From NCBI GenBank assembly GCA_937981555.1, contig CALJOK010000022.1, positions 62,001-126,000 of the forward strand: 64,000 bases of DNA, given 5' to 3'. Shown piece after piece: positions 17,984-25,542 of the stretch. Origin of the DNA: an uncultured Saprospiraceae bacterium. GTDB lineage: Bacteria > Bacteroidota > Bacteroidia > Chitinophagales > Saprospiraceae. Below the pieces are notes generated by a model that was not told where the DNA came from, made no database searches, and worked only from the letters and a program-made list of their open reading frames with translations. Numbering within the stretch: position 1 is the first letter of the stretch; each line of letters opens with the position of its first letter. Position numbers and translations under genes: made by a program.

Positions 17984-19630
17984 TTAATTTATTTTTTCGG
18001 GTAAATCAAACCCAACATCTAATAGAATCTGTCTTTTCCAATCTTCCCATTTCTTGCTTCGATATCTTGCTTGATTGATACGTTTTTTCAATTCATCATT
18101 TTGTTTTCTTTCTAAAGAAGTCAACTTTCTATTACCATATTTTTCTTTGAATTCAACCCAATCTTTAGCGAGTTCTTCAATCGTTTCTCGTTGCTTCTGC
18201 TTTTTCCATTCCCATTCAATTCCGTTTTTCGAGAATAATTCACCTAGTAATTCTTCTCTAAGAGGATTAAGATATTTCTTCTTTTTAGAACCTCTACTTC
18301 CAGTAATTTTTAATGTCATTTGAGTATTTACCCATTTACCTATTTTCGTTTTTTGATGAGGTATTGTTTTGAAATTCTCTTTTTTTTGATAATAACTTTC
18401 TAATTCTAAAAGTTTTTCATACCAGCCTTCATTGTCAAATTTTCCACCCCCTATATCTGGTACTTCCCATAGGAAATTAATTGAGTTCATTTTATTCTCT
18501 TCATATTCTGTCCATTCGGGATTTGTGTTACCTTTTCTTCTTTGTTTTTGAGTTGCACACCAAGTTCCTATAGTGGAATAAGGATTACTACTATCCCTTA
18601 GTTGTGGTATATGTGTTGTTTTGCTTTCAGGATTATATTTCAATTTATAAGCAACTACTTCATTAAACCTTTGATTCCAAATTACCATTCGTCTTTTATT
18701 CCATCCATCTTCAATAGGAAAACCTACTTCCATTAATCTATCAAAAAAAATATCAGGTAAAGTATTATGCTTGATTAATCTTTTCATCTTTTTATACCAA
18801 TATAGTAATTCCCTTTCCTCTGTATTTTTATCTACAACTCCCGATTGTCTAATATTTTTTTTATATATTTTATACTTTTCTAACATCTCATCGAAAATAT
18901 CGTAATCATATTGAGTAACATTATTCTTGCGTTTTGAACTCTTTCTATTTTTAGGAGAAAAACCATCGTCAAAATCTATTTTTGGAATTTCTATTGGTGT
19001 TGATTTTTCCTCCTTATTCTCTCCATCATTTGGTTTTGTTTCTGTGTTCTTACCTTTAAGTTGATGATATAAAAAATTTAAATTATCATATTTATCAATT
19101 AGTTCTCTATCAAGTTTGAAAGTGTTTTTGTCTGAAAGATTTATTAAATATTTATAGGTCTCTTTAATTTCCTTTATGAGTTTAATTCCTTGCGTATCTG
19201 TTTTTGTTCTAAAATCAATCTGAACAGATGCCTCAATATTACTTCTAAAACCAGAACTTGTTAAATTAGATGAACCTATTATAACTCTTGAAAATCTAAT
19301 TCCTTCAAATAAAAATAATTTAGGATGGAAAGTAATATATTCTTGACTATGGTGATATATGTATGTTTCAATTTCTTCTTTCAATAACAGTTCAAGCGAC
19401 TCTTTAGAAGTTCCCCGATTGTCAACACCAATGTAGAATCTCAGAGTATCAAAATTCGATTGAGCAGTTTTTATCTTTTGTAAAATTTTTTCTATTCCTG
19501 TAGATGCTGCAAATGCTACAAATCCATAAAAAGAACTGAAATCTGTACTCTCAAATGAATTAGCCAATTGTTTTCCAACATTATATTTATTGTCAGAATT
19601 GAGCCCATGTCCAAGGAAAGTTACTTTCAT
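17984..19630 (-). CDS. Cassette gene 3: PLD-family nuclease fused to helicase-associated repeats
   Basis: Encodes 548 aa. Residues ~1-165 are a phospholipase-D-like domain with one HKD motif: FHPKLFLF followed by IGSSNLTSSGF. That arrangement is typical of dimeric PLD nucleases such as BfiI/NgoFVII-type restriction enzymes. A charged linker (~185-240) leads to at least three helicase-associated (HA) repeats (~245-545), for example IGTWCATQKQRRKG and IGKWVNTQM, each with a closing FxW-like motif; HA repeats are thought to bind nucleic acid. A role in DNA restriction or phage defence is inferred from this architecture and the cassette setting. No methyltransferase or helicase gene is adjacent. 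Confidence 0.8.
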   Translation of the reverse strand: MKVTFLGHGLNSDNKYNVGKQLANSFESTDFSSFYGFVAFAASTGIEKILQKIKTAQSNFDTLRFYIGVDNRGTSKESLELLLKEEIETYIYHHSQEYITFHPKLFLFEGIRFSRVIIGSSNLTSSGFRSNIEASVQIDFRTKTDTQGIKLIKEIKETYKYLINLSDKNTFKLDRELIDKYDNLNFLYHQLKGKNTETKPNDGENKEEKSTPIEIPKIDFDDGFSPKNRKSSKRKNNVTQYDYDIFDEMLEKYKIYKKNIRQSGVVDKNTEERELLYWYKKMKRLIKHNTLPDIFFDRLMEVGFPIEDGWNKRRMVIWNQRFNEVVAYKLKYNPESKTTHIPQLRDSSNPYSTIGTWCATQKQRRKGNTNPEWTEYEENKMNSINFLWEVPDIGGGKFDNEGWYEKLLELESYYQKKENFKTIPHQKTKIGKWVNTQMTLKITGSRGSKKKKYLNPLREELLGELFSKNGIEWEWKKQKQRETIEELAKDWVEFKEKYGNRKLTSLERKQNDELKKRINQARYRSKKWEDWKRQILLDVGFDLPEKIN

Positions 19631-19669
19631 TTTTTAGAGTATCGTTTTTGTTTTTTTTTGCTTGCCACC

Positions 19670-19856
19670 AACTTGTAAATATACATACCAAATAAACATA
19701 TATCCCTTATATGTTTTAAATCAAATGCAGTAAGTTTTCATATATAGAAACGTACTAAACAATTCTATAATCCTACAATCACCATACTACAAGTGAATAC
19801 ATTATAATAATTTATAGGTCAAATCATCTCTTAAAAAAAGATAACTATAATCAACC
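19670..19856. repeat. Cassette-junction repeat, truncated copy C
   Basis: The first 187 bp match copies A and B closely (AACTTGTAAATA through the TATAATCAACC stretch), then similarity stops abruptly. A weak second match (TAGTAA... then AACTGGTTG) recurs at ~19989-20013, as if the middle had been replaced by about 130 bp of other sequence. It lies upstream of cassette gene 3 and marks the right side of the array. Confidence 0.9.
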
Positions 19857-20466
19857 AAGTCCATTAATAGTAAAGAATCATTTAGGTAAGTTAATTATAG
19901 AGAAAAATACCTATATCTAAAAGTAGTACTTCTATTTTCTATGACCAAATTAATGTATATGTTTTTTTAATGCATCCCCGCTTTTGCTAGTAACGATACC
20001 GTATAACTGGTTGTTAATTAAACAGTATTTCCTTTATCAAAAACATCTTCCTCTCCACCAAGAATCATCCACTCACCACCAAGTCAAACATTTCCAAAAC
20101 CAAAAAAAATCCCTCCCCATTAATTCCAAAATATTTTAGAAGAAACTAACCCAATCACCACCGAAACAAAGATATTTTCAACTAAGAAACCTTCCCTTCC
20201 TACAAAACAAAGTTCCTTTCCATCATAACCAACTTCCCTTCCACTAACTCTAACTTTTTTAAAACTAAAATCAAATAAAAACCACCGAAATAAACTTTTC
20301 TTCCATTGAAAAAAGTTAAAAACCATTAGGAAAAAGTTTTTTTCTTTTTTTTAAAAGTCAAATTTTACTCACAAATAAGTAATTTTTTACATATGGAAAG
20401 TATTTAAAATATTTGATTTTATTAGAAATAATAGATTAGTGAAGGGGAATCGGGTACTCAAAAAGG
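19857..20466. other. Array right border and G-poor non-coding tract
   Basis: No convincing gene. 19857-20013 is the divergent part of the third junction. 20014-20340 is extremely poor in G on the plus strand (roughly a dozen G in over 300 bases, none in 20221-20280) but rich in C, with repeated short CCTTCC/CCACC-like words. The only long frame here, 68 codons on the minus strand, is a by-product of this bias. 20341-20466 is AT-rich and probably holds the promoter of the following small gene. Confidence 0.6.
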
Positions 20467-20598
20467 ATGTCACAAGAAAAACGACATATAGCCTGTTTGG
20501 AAAGTTTTTTGAAGAAGTTGAATTATAAAAAAACACAATACGTTCAAGAGCGAAGAAACCAAAGAAAACAACAATTAGCCGCTTTTTTTAATAATTAA
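20467..20598 (+). CDS. Small basic protein, 43 aa
   Basis: A 43-codon frame from ATG at 20467 with AAAAGG just upstream, ending 9 bp before the next gene. The product is Lys/Arg/Gln-rich and likely a single amphipathic helix (MSQEKRH, then LESFLKKLNYKK). Tight coupling to the downstream gene supports it being real. No family recognised. Confidence 0.5.
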   Translation: MSQEKRHIACLESFLKKLNYKKTQYVQERRNQRKQQLAAFFNN

Positions 20599-20607
20599 AA
20601 ATTTTAC

Positions 20608-21231
20608 ATGATGAGAATTCAAATCTCTTTATCCTTTCGAAAAGGAACCTATGGTGAAATCGGAGAATTTTGCCAAAACGTTATTTCCAAAACTGATGGC
20701 GTAAAAACCTACAGTAAATTACAAGCTCAAGTGACTATTGTCAAACCATTGCTGACTACTTATGAGGGCGCTGTCCTAGCTGCCATGAATGGCGGAAAAT
20801 TATTAACTCAAGCTAAACTTCAGGCCAAAAACAATTTATTGGATGGGATGGAAGACTTAGCGGTATTGACTAAAGTATATGCGGAGGGTGTGGCAAGTTA
20901 TGTCACCGACGCAGGCTTTCTGTTAAAGAAAAAGGGAGTGCGTCGCAACCAACCTTTACCTCAACCAGAATTGGATTATTTAAAAAGAGGGATACTCTCT
21001 GGAACGATAGTAGGGGAGGTTAAAAAATTACCTCCTGGTGTAAACGAAATCGGAATCAAATATTCTTATGATGGATGGGTGACCGAACAAAATGGAACTT
21101 ACTCTACGGGTAAGAAATTCGTTTTGGAAGGATTAGACGTAAAAAGAGAAGTGGAAATAAGAGTTTGTTATCACGGGACTTTTCAACGTAAGAGCGATGA
21201 TAGTCTGCCGATGTCAATTTTTGTTTTATAA
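20608..21231 (+). CDS. Unknown protein with C-terminal fibronectin III-like domain
   Basis: Encodes 207 aa, no signal peptide. The N-terminal ~115 residues look helical (LLTTYEGAVLAAMNGGKLLTQ). The C-terminal ~80 residues have the strand pattern of a fibronectin type III domain: LPPGVNEIGIKYSYDGW, then GKKFVLEGL and VEIRVCYHG. Proteins of this general shape recur in Saprospiria-like genomes, where I know of no role. It starts 9 bp after the 43-aa gene, and an alternative start is the adjacent second Met. A strong terminator follows. Confidence 0.7.
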   Translation: MMRIQISLSFRKGTYGEIGEFCQNVISKTDGVKTYSKLQAQVTIVKPLLTTYEGAVLAAMNGGKLLTQAKLQAKNNLLDGMEDLAVLTKVYAEGVASYVTDAGFLLKKKGVRRNQPLPQPELDYLKRGILSGTIVGEVKKLPPGVNEIGIKYSYDGWVTEQNGTYSTGKKFVLEGLDVKREVEIRVCYHGTFQRKSDDSLPMSIFVL

Positions 21232-21252
21232 AATAAATTTGATTAAGAATAG

Positions 21253-21297
21253 AAGCTGTCACTTTTTCTTTTGGGAAAGGGTGACAGCTTTTTTATT
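21253..21297 (+). terminator. Rho-independent terminator
   Basis: AAGCTGTCAC pairs with GTGACAGCTT, extended by a T/A-rich inner stem, followed by a run of T. It closes the 20467-21231 gene pair. Confidence 0.85.
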
Positions 21298-21444
21298 TTC
21301 TATCGGGTATCCTTGGTGTTTTCGCTTCCATCAATACATCTTAAATAGTTTATATTTTTACAAAAAAAAAATACTATTTTTAGAATCTAAAAAACACGCT
21401 AGAATAAGGGAATATTTTTTTTATCAAAAATAAAATATTTAACG

Positions 21445-22578
21445 ATGCACATCGACCGTAGAAATTTTCTCAAAATATTACCGCTAGGTGCACTTTTTCC
21501 GGAGCATCTGTTGAGCACTTATGCTAATATTCCTACCAATCAGTTGCCGAATAACTTACAATCAACTTTTATGAAAAAAAATATTGATAAAATTTATGAC
21601 GAAGCAATCGTCATTGACGGAATCGTCATTACTCGTAATTGGGATGAAGTTTCTGATCAGGCACTCGCCAAGTCTGGCTATACCGGATTCAATGCTTCCT
21701 TAGATTCTGGTAGTCTAACTAGGGCACTCAAATCCATCACGGAATGGCAAAAGAGGATTAAGCAAAATCCTGATCGATTTATTTGCGCTACAAGTGCGGA
21801 TGATTTTATTCGAGCCAAAAAAGAAGATAAGGTAGCCGTTATGTTGGGTTTTCAGAATACAACTATGCTCGAAAATTCAATTGATAATTTAGATATCTTC
21901 TATCAAGCAGGAACGCGTTGGATGCAATTGACCTATAACCAACGCAACTTGTTAGGTGATGGATGTACGGAGCGAACCAATGCAGGGTTGTCAGATTTTG
22001 GGGTCGAAGTTGTGGAACGGATGAATGAACTTGGGATCATCATTGACCTTTCTCATTGCGGTCACGAGACGACTAACGATGGTATCAAATATAGTAAAGC
22101 TGGTGTTTCGATTAATCATTCCATGTGTGAAGCTTTACACAAAAATCATCCTCGTGCTAAAACGGATCAACAAATTCGTGCGATGGCAGACAAAGGTGGA
22201 GTACTCGGAATTATTTGTTTGGGGTATATGATTGGTCCAGACTTGGGCAAAAAAACGACATTGGAAACCTATGTTGATCATATTGAACATGCTGTTAAAG
22301 TTGGCGGTATTGATCACGTTGGTGTTGCAGCAGATTTTGCGATTCAAGGTTTGGAAGCAACTGGTGCAACTCGGGAGAATTGGTATGTGCCACGCTTGAC
22401 TCGGTTTAAACCATCCTACAATGTTCAATGGCCTCCATGGATACCCGAACTAGATACGCCAGACCGTTATCGAGAGGTAGCCAGAGTGTTGGACAAACGA
22501 GGTTTTAGTACTGGAGATATTGAAAAAATACTTGGGCTAAATTGGCTAAGGTTTTTTAGAGAAACATTAAAGCCTTAA
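21445..22578 (+). CDS. M19 (membrane dipeptidase) family protein lacking some metal ligands
   Basis: Encodes 377 aa. The N terminus has RRNFLK and a hydrophobic segment, similar to a Tat signal. The body follows the renal-dipeptidase TIM barrel: YNQRNLLGDGC, GLSDFGVEVVERMNELGIIIDLSHCG (His in SHCG), SINHSMCEALHKNHPR (His in NHS), GGIDHVGVAADF and a C-terminal GLNWLRFF. In canonical M19 enzymes the first strand ends in HxD and a later one gives a bridging Glu; here these are DGIVIT and LGFQNT, so at least three ligands are absent. A GFQNT subgroup of M19 exists, but its activity is unclear to me. First gene of a plus-strand group of exported hydrolases. Confidence 0.8.
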   Translation: MHIDRRNFLKILPLGALFPEHLLSTYANIPTNQLPNNLQSTFMKKNIDKIYDEAIVIDGIVITRNWDEVSDQALAKSGYTGFNASLDSGSLTRALKSITEWQKRIKQNPDRFICATSADDFIRAKKEDKVAVMLGFQNTTMLENSIDNLDIFYQAGTRWMQLTYNQRNLLGDGCTERTNAGLSDFGVEVVERMNELGIIIDLSHCGHETTNDGIKYSKAGVSINHSMCEALHKNHPRAKTDQQIRAMADKGGVLGIICLGYMIGPDLGKKTTLETYVDHIEHAVKVGGIDHVGVAADFAIQGLEATGATRENWYVPRLTRFKPSYNVQWPPWIPELDTPDRYREVARVLDKRGFSTGDIEKILGLNWLRFFRETLKP

Positions 22579-22653
22579 TATGGAGTGTAAGAGGTATCGG
22601 ATACCTAATCCTGCTATTATTACAAAAAACGCTTTAAATCAAACATTCAATTT

Positions 22654-24726
22654 ATGATATCGAAAAACGAAAAACCAACAATCCATTCATTTAGTTTTTA
22701 TGTAAATATATTAGCGACAGCGTTATTACTCACTTTGTTAGGATGTTCTACTACTTCCGAAACATCGAATGATGTGGACGAGGAAGGCTCATTTCTTATT
22801 TATCGAAGACAGTCGATGATAGGAGAGGAGACTTATAAAATCACTTCTAACCAATCATCTATTGTGGTAAAATCTTTACAAGGTGAAAATGAAAGAGGAA
22901 GAATTACAGGAGTCGAAGCGGAGTTAAAACTCAATATGGATTTGTCACCGATCTCCTATTTTAGCCGACGCATCGTTAAGGAAGATACCACGAACATTTT
23001 TAAAATGGAATTGAACGAAGGAAGTGTTTCGATTTGGGAAAAACATTTTGATGTCGTTACCAGTAAAACGCCAAGTCGTTTTTATCCATTGCATAGCAAC
23101 ATCCCCGCAGCGATGGAAATGATGCTTTATCAATATTATTTTAAACAAGGCGAGACCAAGAATATTCCAACGTTACCTCGAGGTGAAGTTTCAATTACAC
23201 ATAAGGCGCAGGACGTCGCACAAATAAATGGGAAGGAAGTTCTGCTTGATCGATATGTTGTCGAAGGCATTAATTGGGGAGGTCGTACCGTTTGGTTGGA
23301 TAAGGATAAAAATCTTGTAGCACTCGTAAAGGCCAATACCCAAATCAGAGAAATTATAAAAAAAGGATATGAAGAAGCTATGCCTATTTTTATAGCAGGT
23401 AATGTAACGGAACAAATAAATGCACTTACTGAATACACGACAAAACTAAAAGGAACACAAGCAAAAATTGTTGCTTTAGTTGGCGGTGACTTAGTTGATG
23501 GCTTAAGTAATGTTGCTAAAAAGGATATGACGTTGATTATTGAAGATGGTAAAATCGTAACCATCGGAAAACGATCAGAAATTGACATTCCCAAAAACGC
23601 AAAAGTTATTGATGTAACTGGAAAAACACTTATGCCCGGTTTGTGGGATATGCACGCTCATTCCAATCAAGTACAATGGGCTCCCGCATATTTGGCAGGA
23701 GGTGTAACGACGATTAGAGATAATGGAAATGAAGTGGAATTTGCAACGGCCTTTAGAGACGGAATAGATAAGGATGGTTTATTGGGGCCAGATATTCTCT
23801 TGGCAGGGATGACGGATGGGGCAGGAAAAAAAGGTAATGGAATCATAAGAGCGACCAATGTGGAGGAAGCTCGCGAAGTCGTTGCCATGTATCATAGCAA
23901 GGGCTACAAACAAGTCAAAATTTATAATTCTCTCGAACCTGATGTGCTTAAAGTATTGGCAGAAGAAGGACATAAAAATGGCATGTCTGTTACCGGGCAT
24001 ATTCCAGTCGCTGTCGGTACGATGGCGAATGCCGTACATTTGGGAATGGATATGTTCAGTCATGATCGAGCGATTTACTCTGTTCTTTTTCCCGAAAAAA
24101 CAAAACAACAAGCGGGGAAAGATTTGTTAGAAAATCCTGAAGTATCTGACGAACGAATTAAAAAAGCGATCGATTTTTTATTAGAAAATAAAATTGCGTT
24201 AGACCCTACTTTGAATTTAAGAGTCCTTCTTAATACCAAACAAGGAACGCTCATTGAAACCGTAGAACCTGATGCTGGTCGAATTGCTTATGAGTTGTGG
24301 GAAGGTAAAAGATTTCGGAAAGGTAGGCGTCCTAATCAAGTAAAAAAAGAAATTGCAAAGTATACTAGAGGAGCTGAAGTAGTGGGAGACTTTTTTAGAG
24401 CAGGCATACCAATTGTGGCAGGGACGGATAATTTTGTACCTGTTTTTAGTCTTTATTTAGAATTAGAGACTTATCATAAATTAGGTGGATTGACTCCCTT
24501 GGAAGCTATTCAAACTGCGACTATTATTCCAGCAAGAGTCATGGGCATGGATTCTGAAACAGGTACATTAGAAATAGGGAAGGAAGCAGACATTGCAATT
24601 TTAGATAAAAATCCTTTGCTTGATATTTCAAATATAAGAACAGTTTCTGCGGTGGTGACTAATGGAAATTTTTACGAGAGTAATCCACTTTGGGAAGCGG
24701 CTGATTTTCTACCTAGAAATAATTAA
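22654..24726 (+). CDS. Amidohydrolase-family lipoprotein
   Basis: Encodes 690 aa. Lipoprotein signal with the lipid-attachment Cys at 31. Residues ~40-265 form a separate N-terminal beta domain. Residues ~270-690 are an amidohydrolase: VIDVTGKTLMPGLWDMHAHS with metal-binding His334 and His336, VTGHIPV and FSHD contributing later His residues, and AGTDNFVP with the catalytic Asp. The ending EADIAILDKNPL is standard. Family members hydrolyse imides, hydantoins, or acyl-amino acid and dipeptide bonds; the substrate here is unknown. 76 bp downstream of the M19 gene and followed by a RidA-like gene, suggesting a shared role in catabolism of modified amino acids or peptides at the cell surface. Confidence 0.88.
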   Translation: MISKNEKPTIHSFSFYVNILATALLLTLLGCSTTSETSNDVDEEGSFLIYRRQSMIGEETYKITSNQSSIVVKSLQGENERGRITGVEAELKLNMDLSPISYFSRRIVKEDTTNIFKMELNEGSVSIWEKHFDVVTSKTPSRFYPLHSNIPAAMEMMLYQYYFKQGETKNIPTLPRGEVSITHKAQDVAQINGKEVLLDRYVVEGINWGGRTVWLDKDKNLVALVKANTQIREIIKKGYEEAMPIFIAGNVTEQINALTEYTTKLKGTQAKIVALVGGDLVDGLSNVAKKDMTLIIEDGKIVTIGKRSEIDIPKNAKVIDVTGKTLMPGLWDMHAHSNQVQWAPAYLAGGVTTIRDNGNEVEFATAFRDGIDKDGLLGPDILLAGMTDGAGKKGNGIIRATNVEEAREVVAMYHSKGYKQVKIYNSLEPDVLKVLAEEGHKNGMSVTGHIPVAVGTMANAVHLGMDMFSHDRAIYSVLFPEKTKQQAGKDLLENPEVSDERIKKAIDFLLENKIALDPTLNLRVLLNTKQGTLIETVEPDAGRIAYELWEGKRFRKGRRPNQVKKEIAKYTRGAEVVGDFFRAGIPIVAGTDNFVPVFSLYLELETYHKLGGLTPLEAIQTATIIPARVMGMDSETGTLEIGKEADIAILDKNPLLDISNIRTVSAVVTNGNFYESNPLWEAADFLPRNN

Positions 24727-24795
24727 TTGGCAACGTTCGGTTTTCAATTGAAATTAGAACTGTTGACTTACAACATAAAGTCTTGATTTTTTTTG

Positions 24796-24825
24796 CTACT
24801 TTTTTTGATTAAGCAAAAAAAGTAG
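24796..24825. terminator. Perfect 12-bp hairpin, terminator or dispersed element
   Basis: CTACTTTTTTTG (24796-24807) pairs perfectly with CAAAAAAAGTAG around a 6-nt loop. It lies between the amidohydrolase and RidA-like genes. The sequence resembles a dispersed intergenic hairpin I associate with Bacteroidota genomes, so it may be a repeat rather than a dedicated terminator. Confidence 0.55.
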
Positions 24826-24900
24826 GGAAGCGGGAATCAAAAAAGTGCGTAACTTCAGTTAAATGAGTTCTTCGAAAAGCAATAAATCAAAAAAACAATC

Positions 24901-25452
24901 ATGAAAAATATTTACTTATCACTATTAACTATTCTCTTTATGGCAATTACTACAACTGGCTGTGATGAACAGTCCAAACCCGAAGCGGGCTATGATCCCG
25001 AAGCAAAGTTAGCAGCATTGAATATAACTTTACCGACACCTCCTCAACCTGTGGCCAATTATGTAAACGGTGTTCGTACCGGTAATTTAATCTTCCTTGC
25101 TGGAAAAGGACCACGTTACGCAGACGGAACAGAAATCAGCGGAAAGTTGGGACAAGATATTTCTATTGAAAAAGGATATGAAGGTGCCCGCTTGACTGCG
25201 ATCAATCAACTTGCTGTACTTAAAGCTATGCTCGGCAATCTAAACAAAGTGAAACGTATCGTTAAAGTTTTGGGTATGGTGAATTGTGATCCTTCCTTTG
25301 TCGAGCAGCCAAAAGTAATTAATGGGTTTTCTGATTTAATGGTGGAAGTATTTGGAGAAAAAGGTAAGCATGCGCGAGCGGCAATTGGTGTGGCTTCTCT
25401 TCCTCGGGCGCAAGCGGTAGAAATTGAATTAGTGGTGGAGGTTTATGATTAG
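24901..25452 (+). CDS. RidA/YjgF-family protein with lipoprotein signal
   Basis: Encodes 183 aa. Unusually for this family, it begins with a lipoprotein signal (lipid-attachment Cys at 21 in TTTGCDEQ). The remainder is a full RidA-like domain: NYVNGVRTGNLIFLAGKGP, a central helix QLAVLKAMLGNLNKVKRIVK and the closing ARAAIGVASLPRAQAVEIE. The Arg that binds the carboxylate in RidA corresponds to the one in HARAAIG. RidA proteins are normally cytosolic imine/enamine deaminases, so an exported, lipid-anchored version suggests a periplasmic substrate, possibly from the preceding hydrolases. Confidence 0.85.
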   Translation: MKNIYLSLLTILFMAITTTGCDEQSKPEAGYDPEAKLAALNITLPTPPQPVANYVNGVRTGNLIFLAGKGPRYADGTEISGKLGQDISIEKGYEGARLTAINQLAVLKAMLGNLNKVKRIVKVLGMVNCDPSFVEQPKVINGFSDLMVEVFGEKGKHARAAIGVASLPRAQAVEIELVVEVYD

Positions 25453-25476
25453 AGCAAATTCTTACCATCATAAAAA

Positions 25477-25507
25477 ATCCCGAATTTCCATATAGGAAAT
25501 TCGGGAT
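25477..25507. terminator. Bidirectional terminator hairpin
   Basis: A perfect 13-bp stem, ATCCCGAATTTCC with GGAAATTCGGGAT, around ATATA. It lies between the convergent RidA-like and T9SS-cargo genes. Confidence 0.88.
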
Positions 25508-25542
25508 GATTTATATTCTTGATTCTTAGACTTAGGAAAAGG

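Noticed and set aside
16388-19856. CRISPR array
   Set aside because: The repeats are 412 bp and separated by whole genes, not short direct repeats with uniform spacers, and no cas genes are present.
20120-20326. 68-codon minus-strand frame
   Set aside because: It lies wholly in the G-poor tract and its length follows from that base bias. No ribosome binding site or recognisable domain.
23136-23594. 152-codon frame antisense to the amidohydrolase gene
   Set aside because: The plus-strand frame has clear amidohydrolase motifs. The antisense frame has no start signal or family features and is a shadow. The same applies to other long antisense frames such as those over the propeller and act genes.
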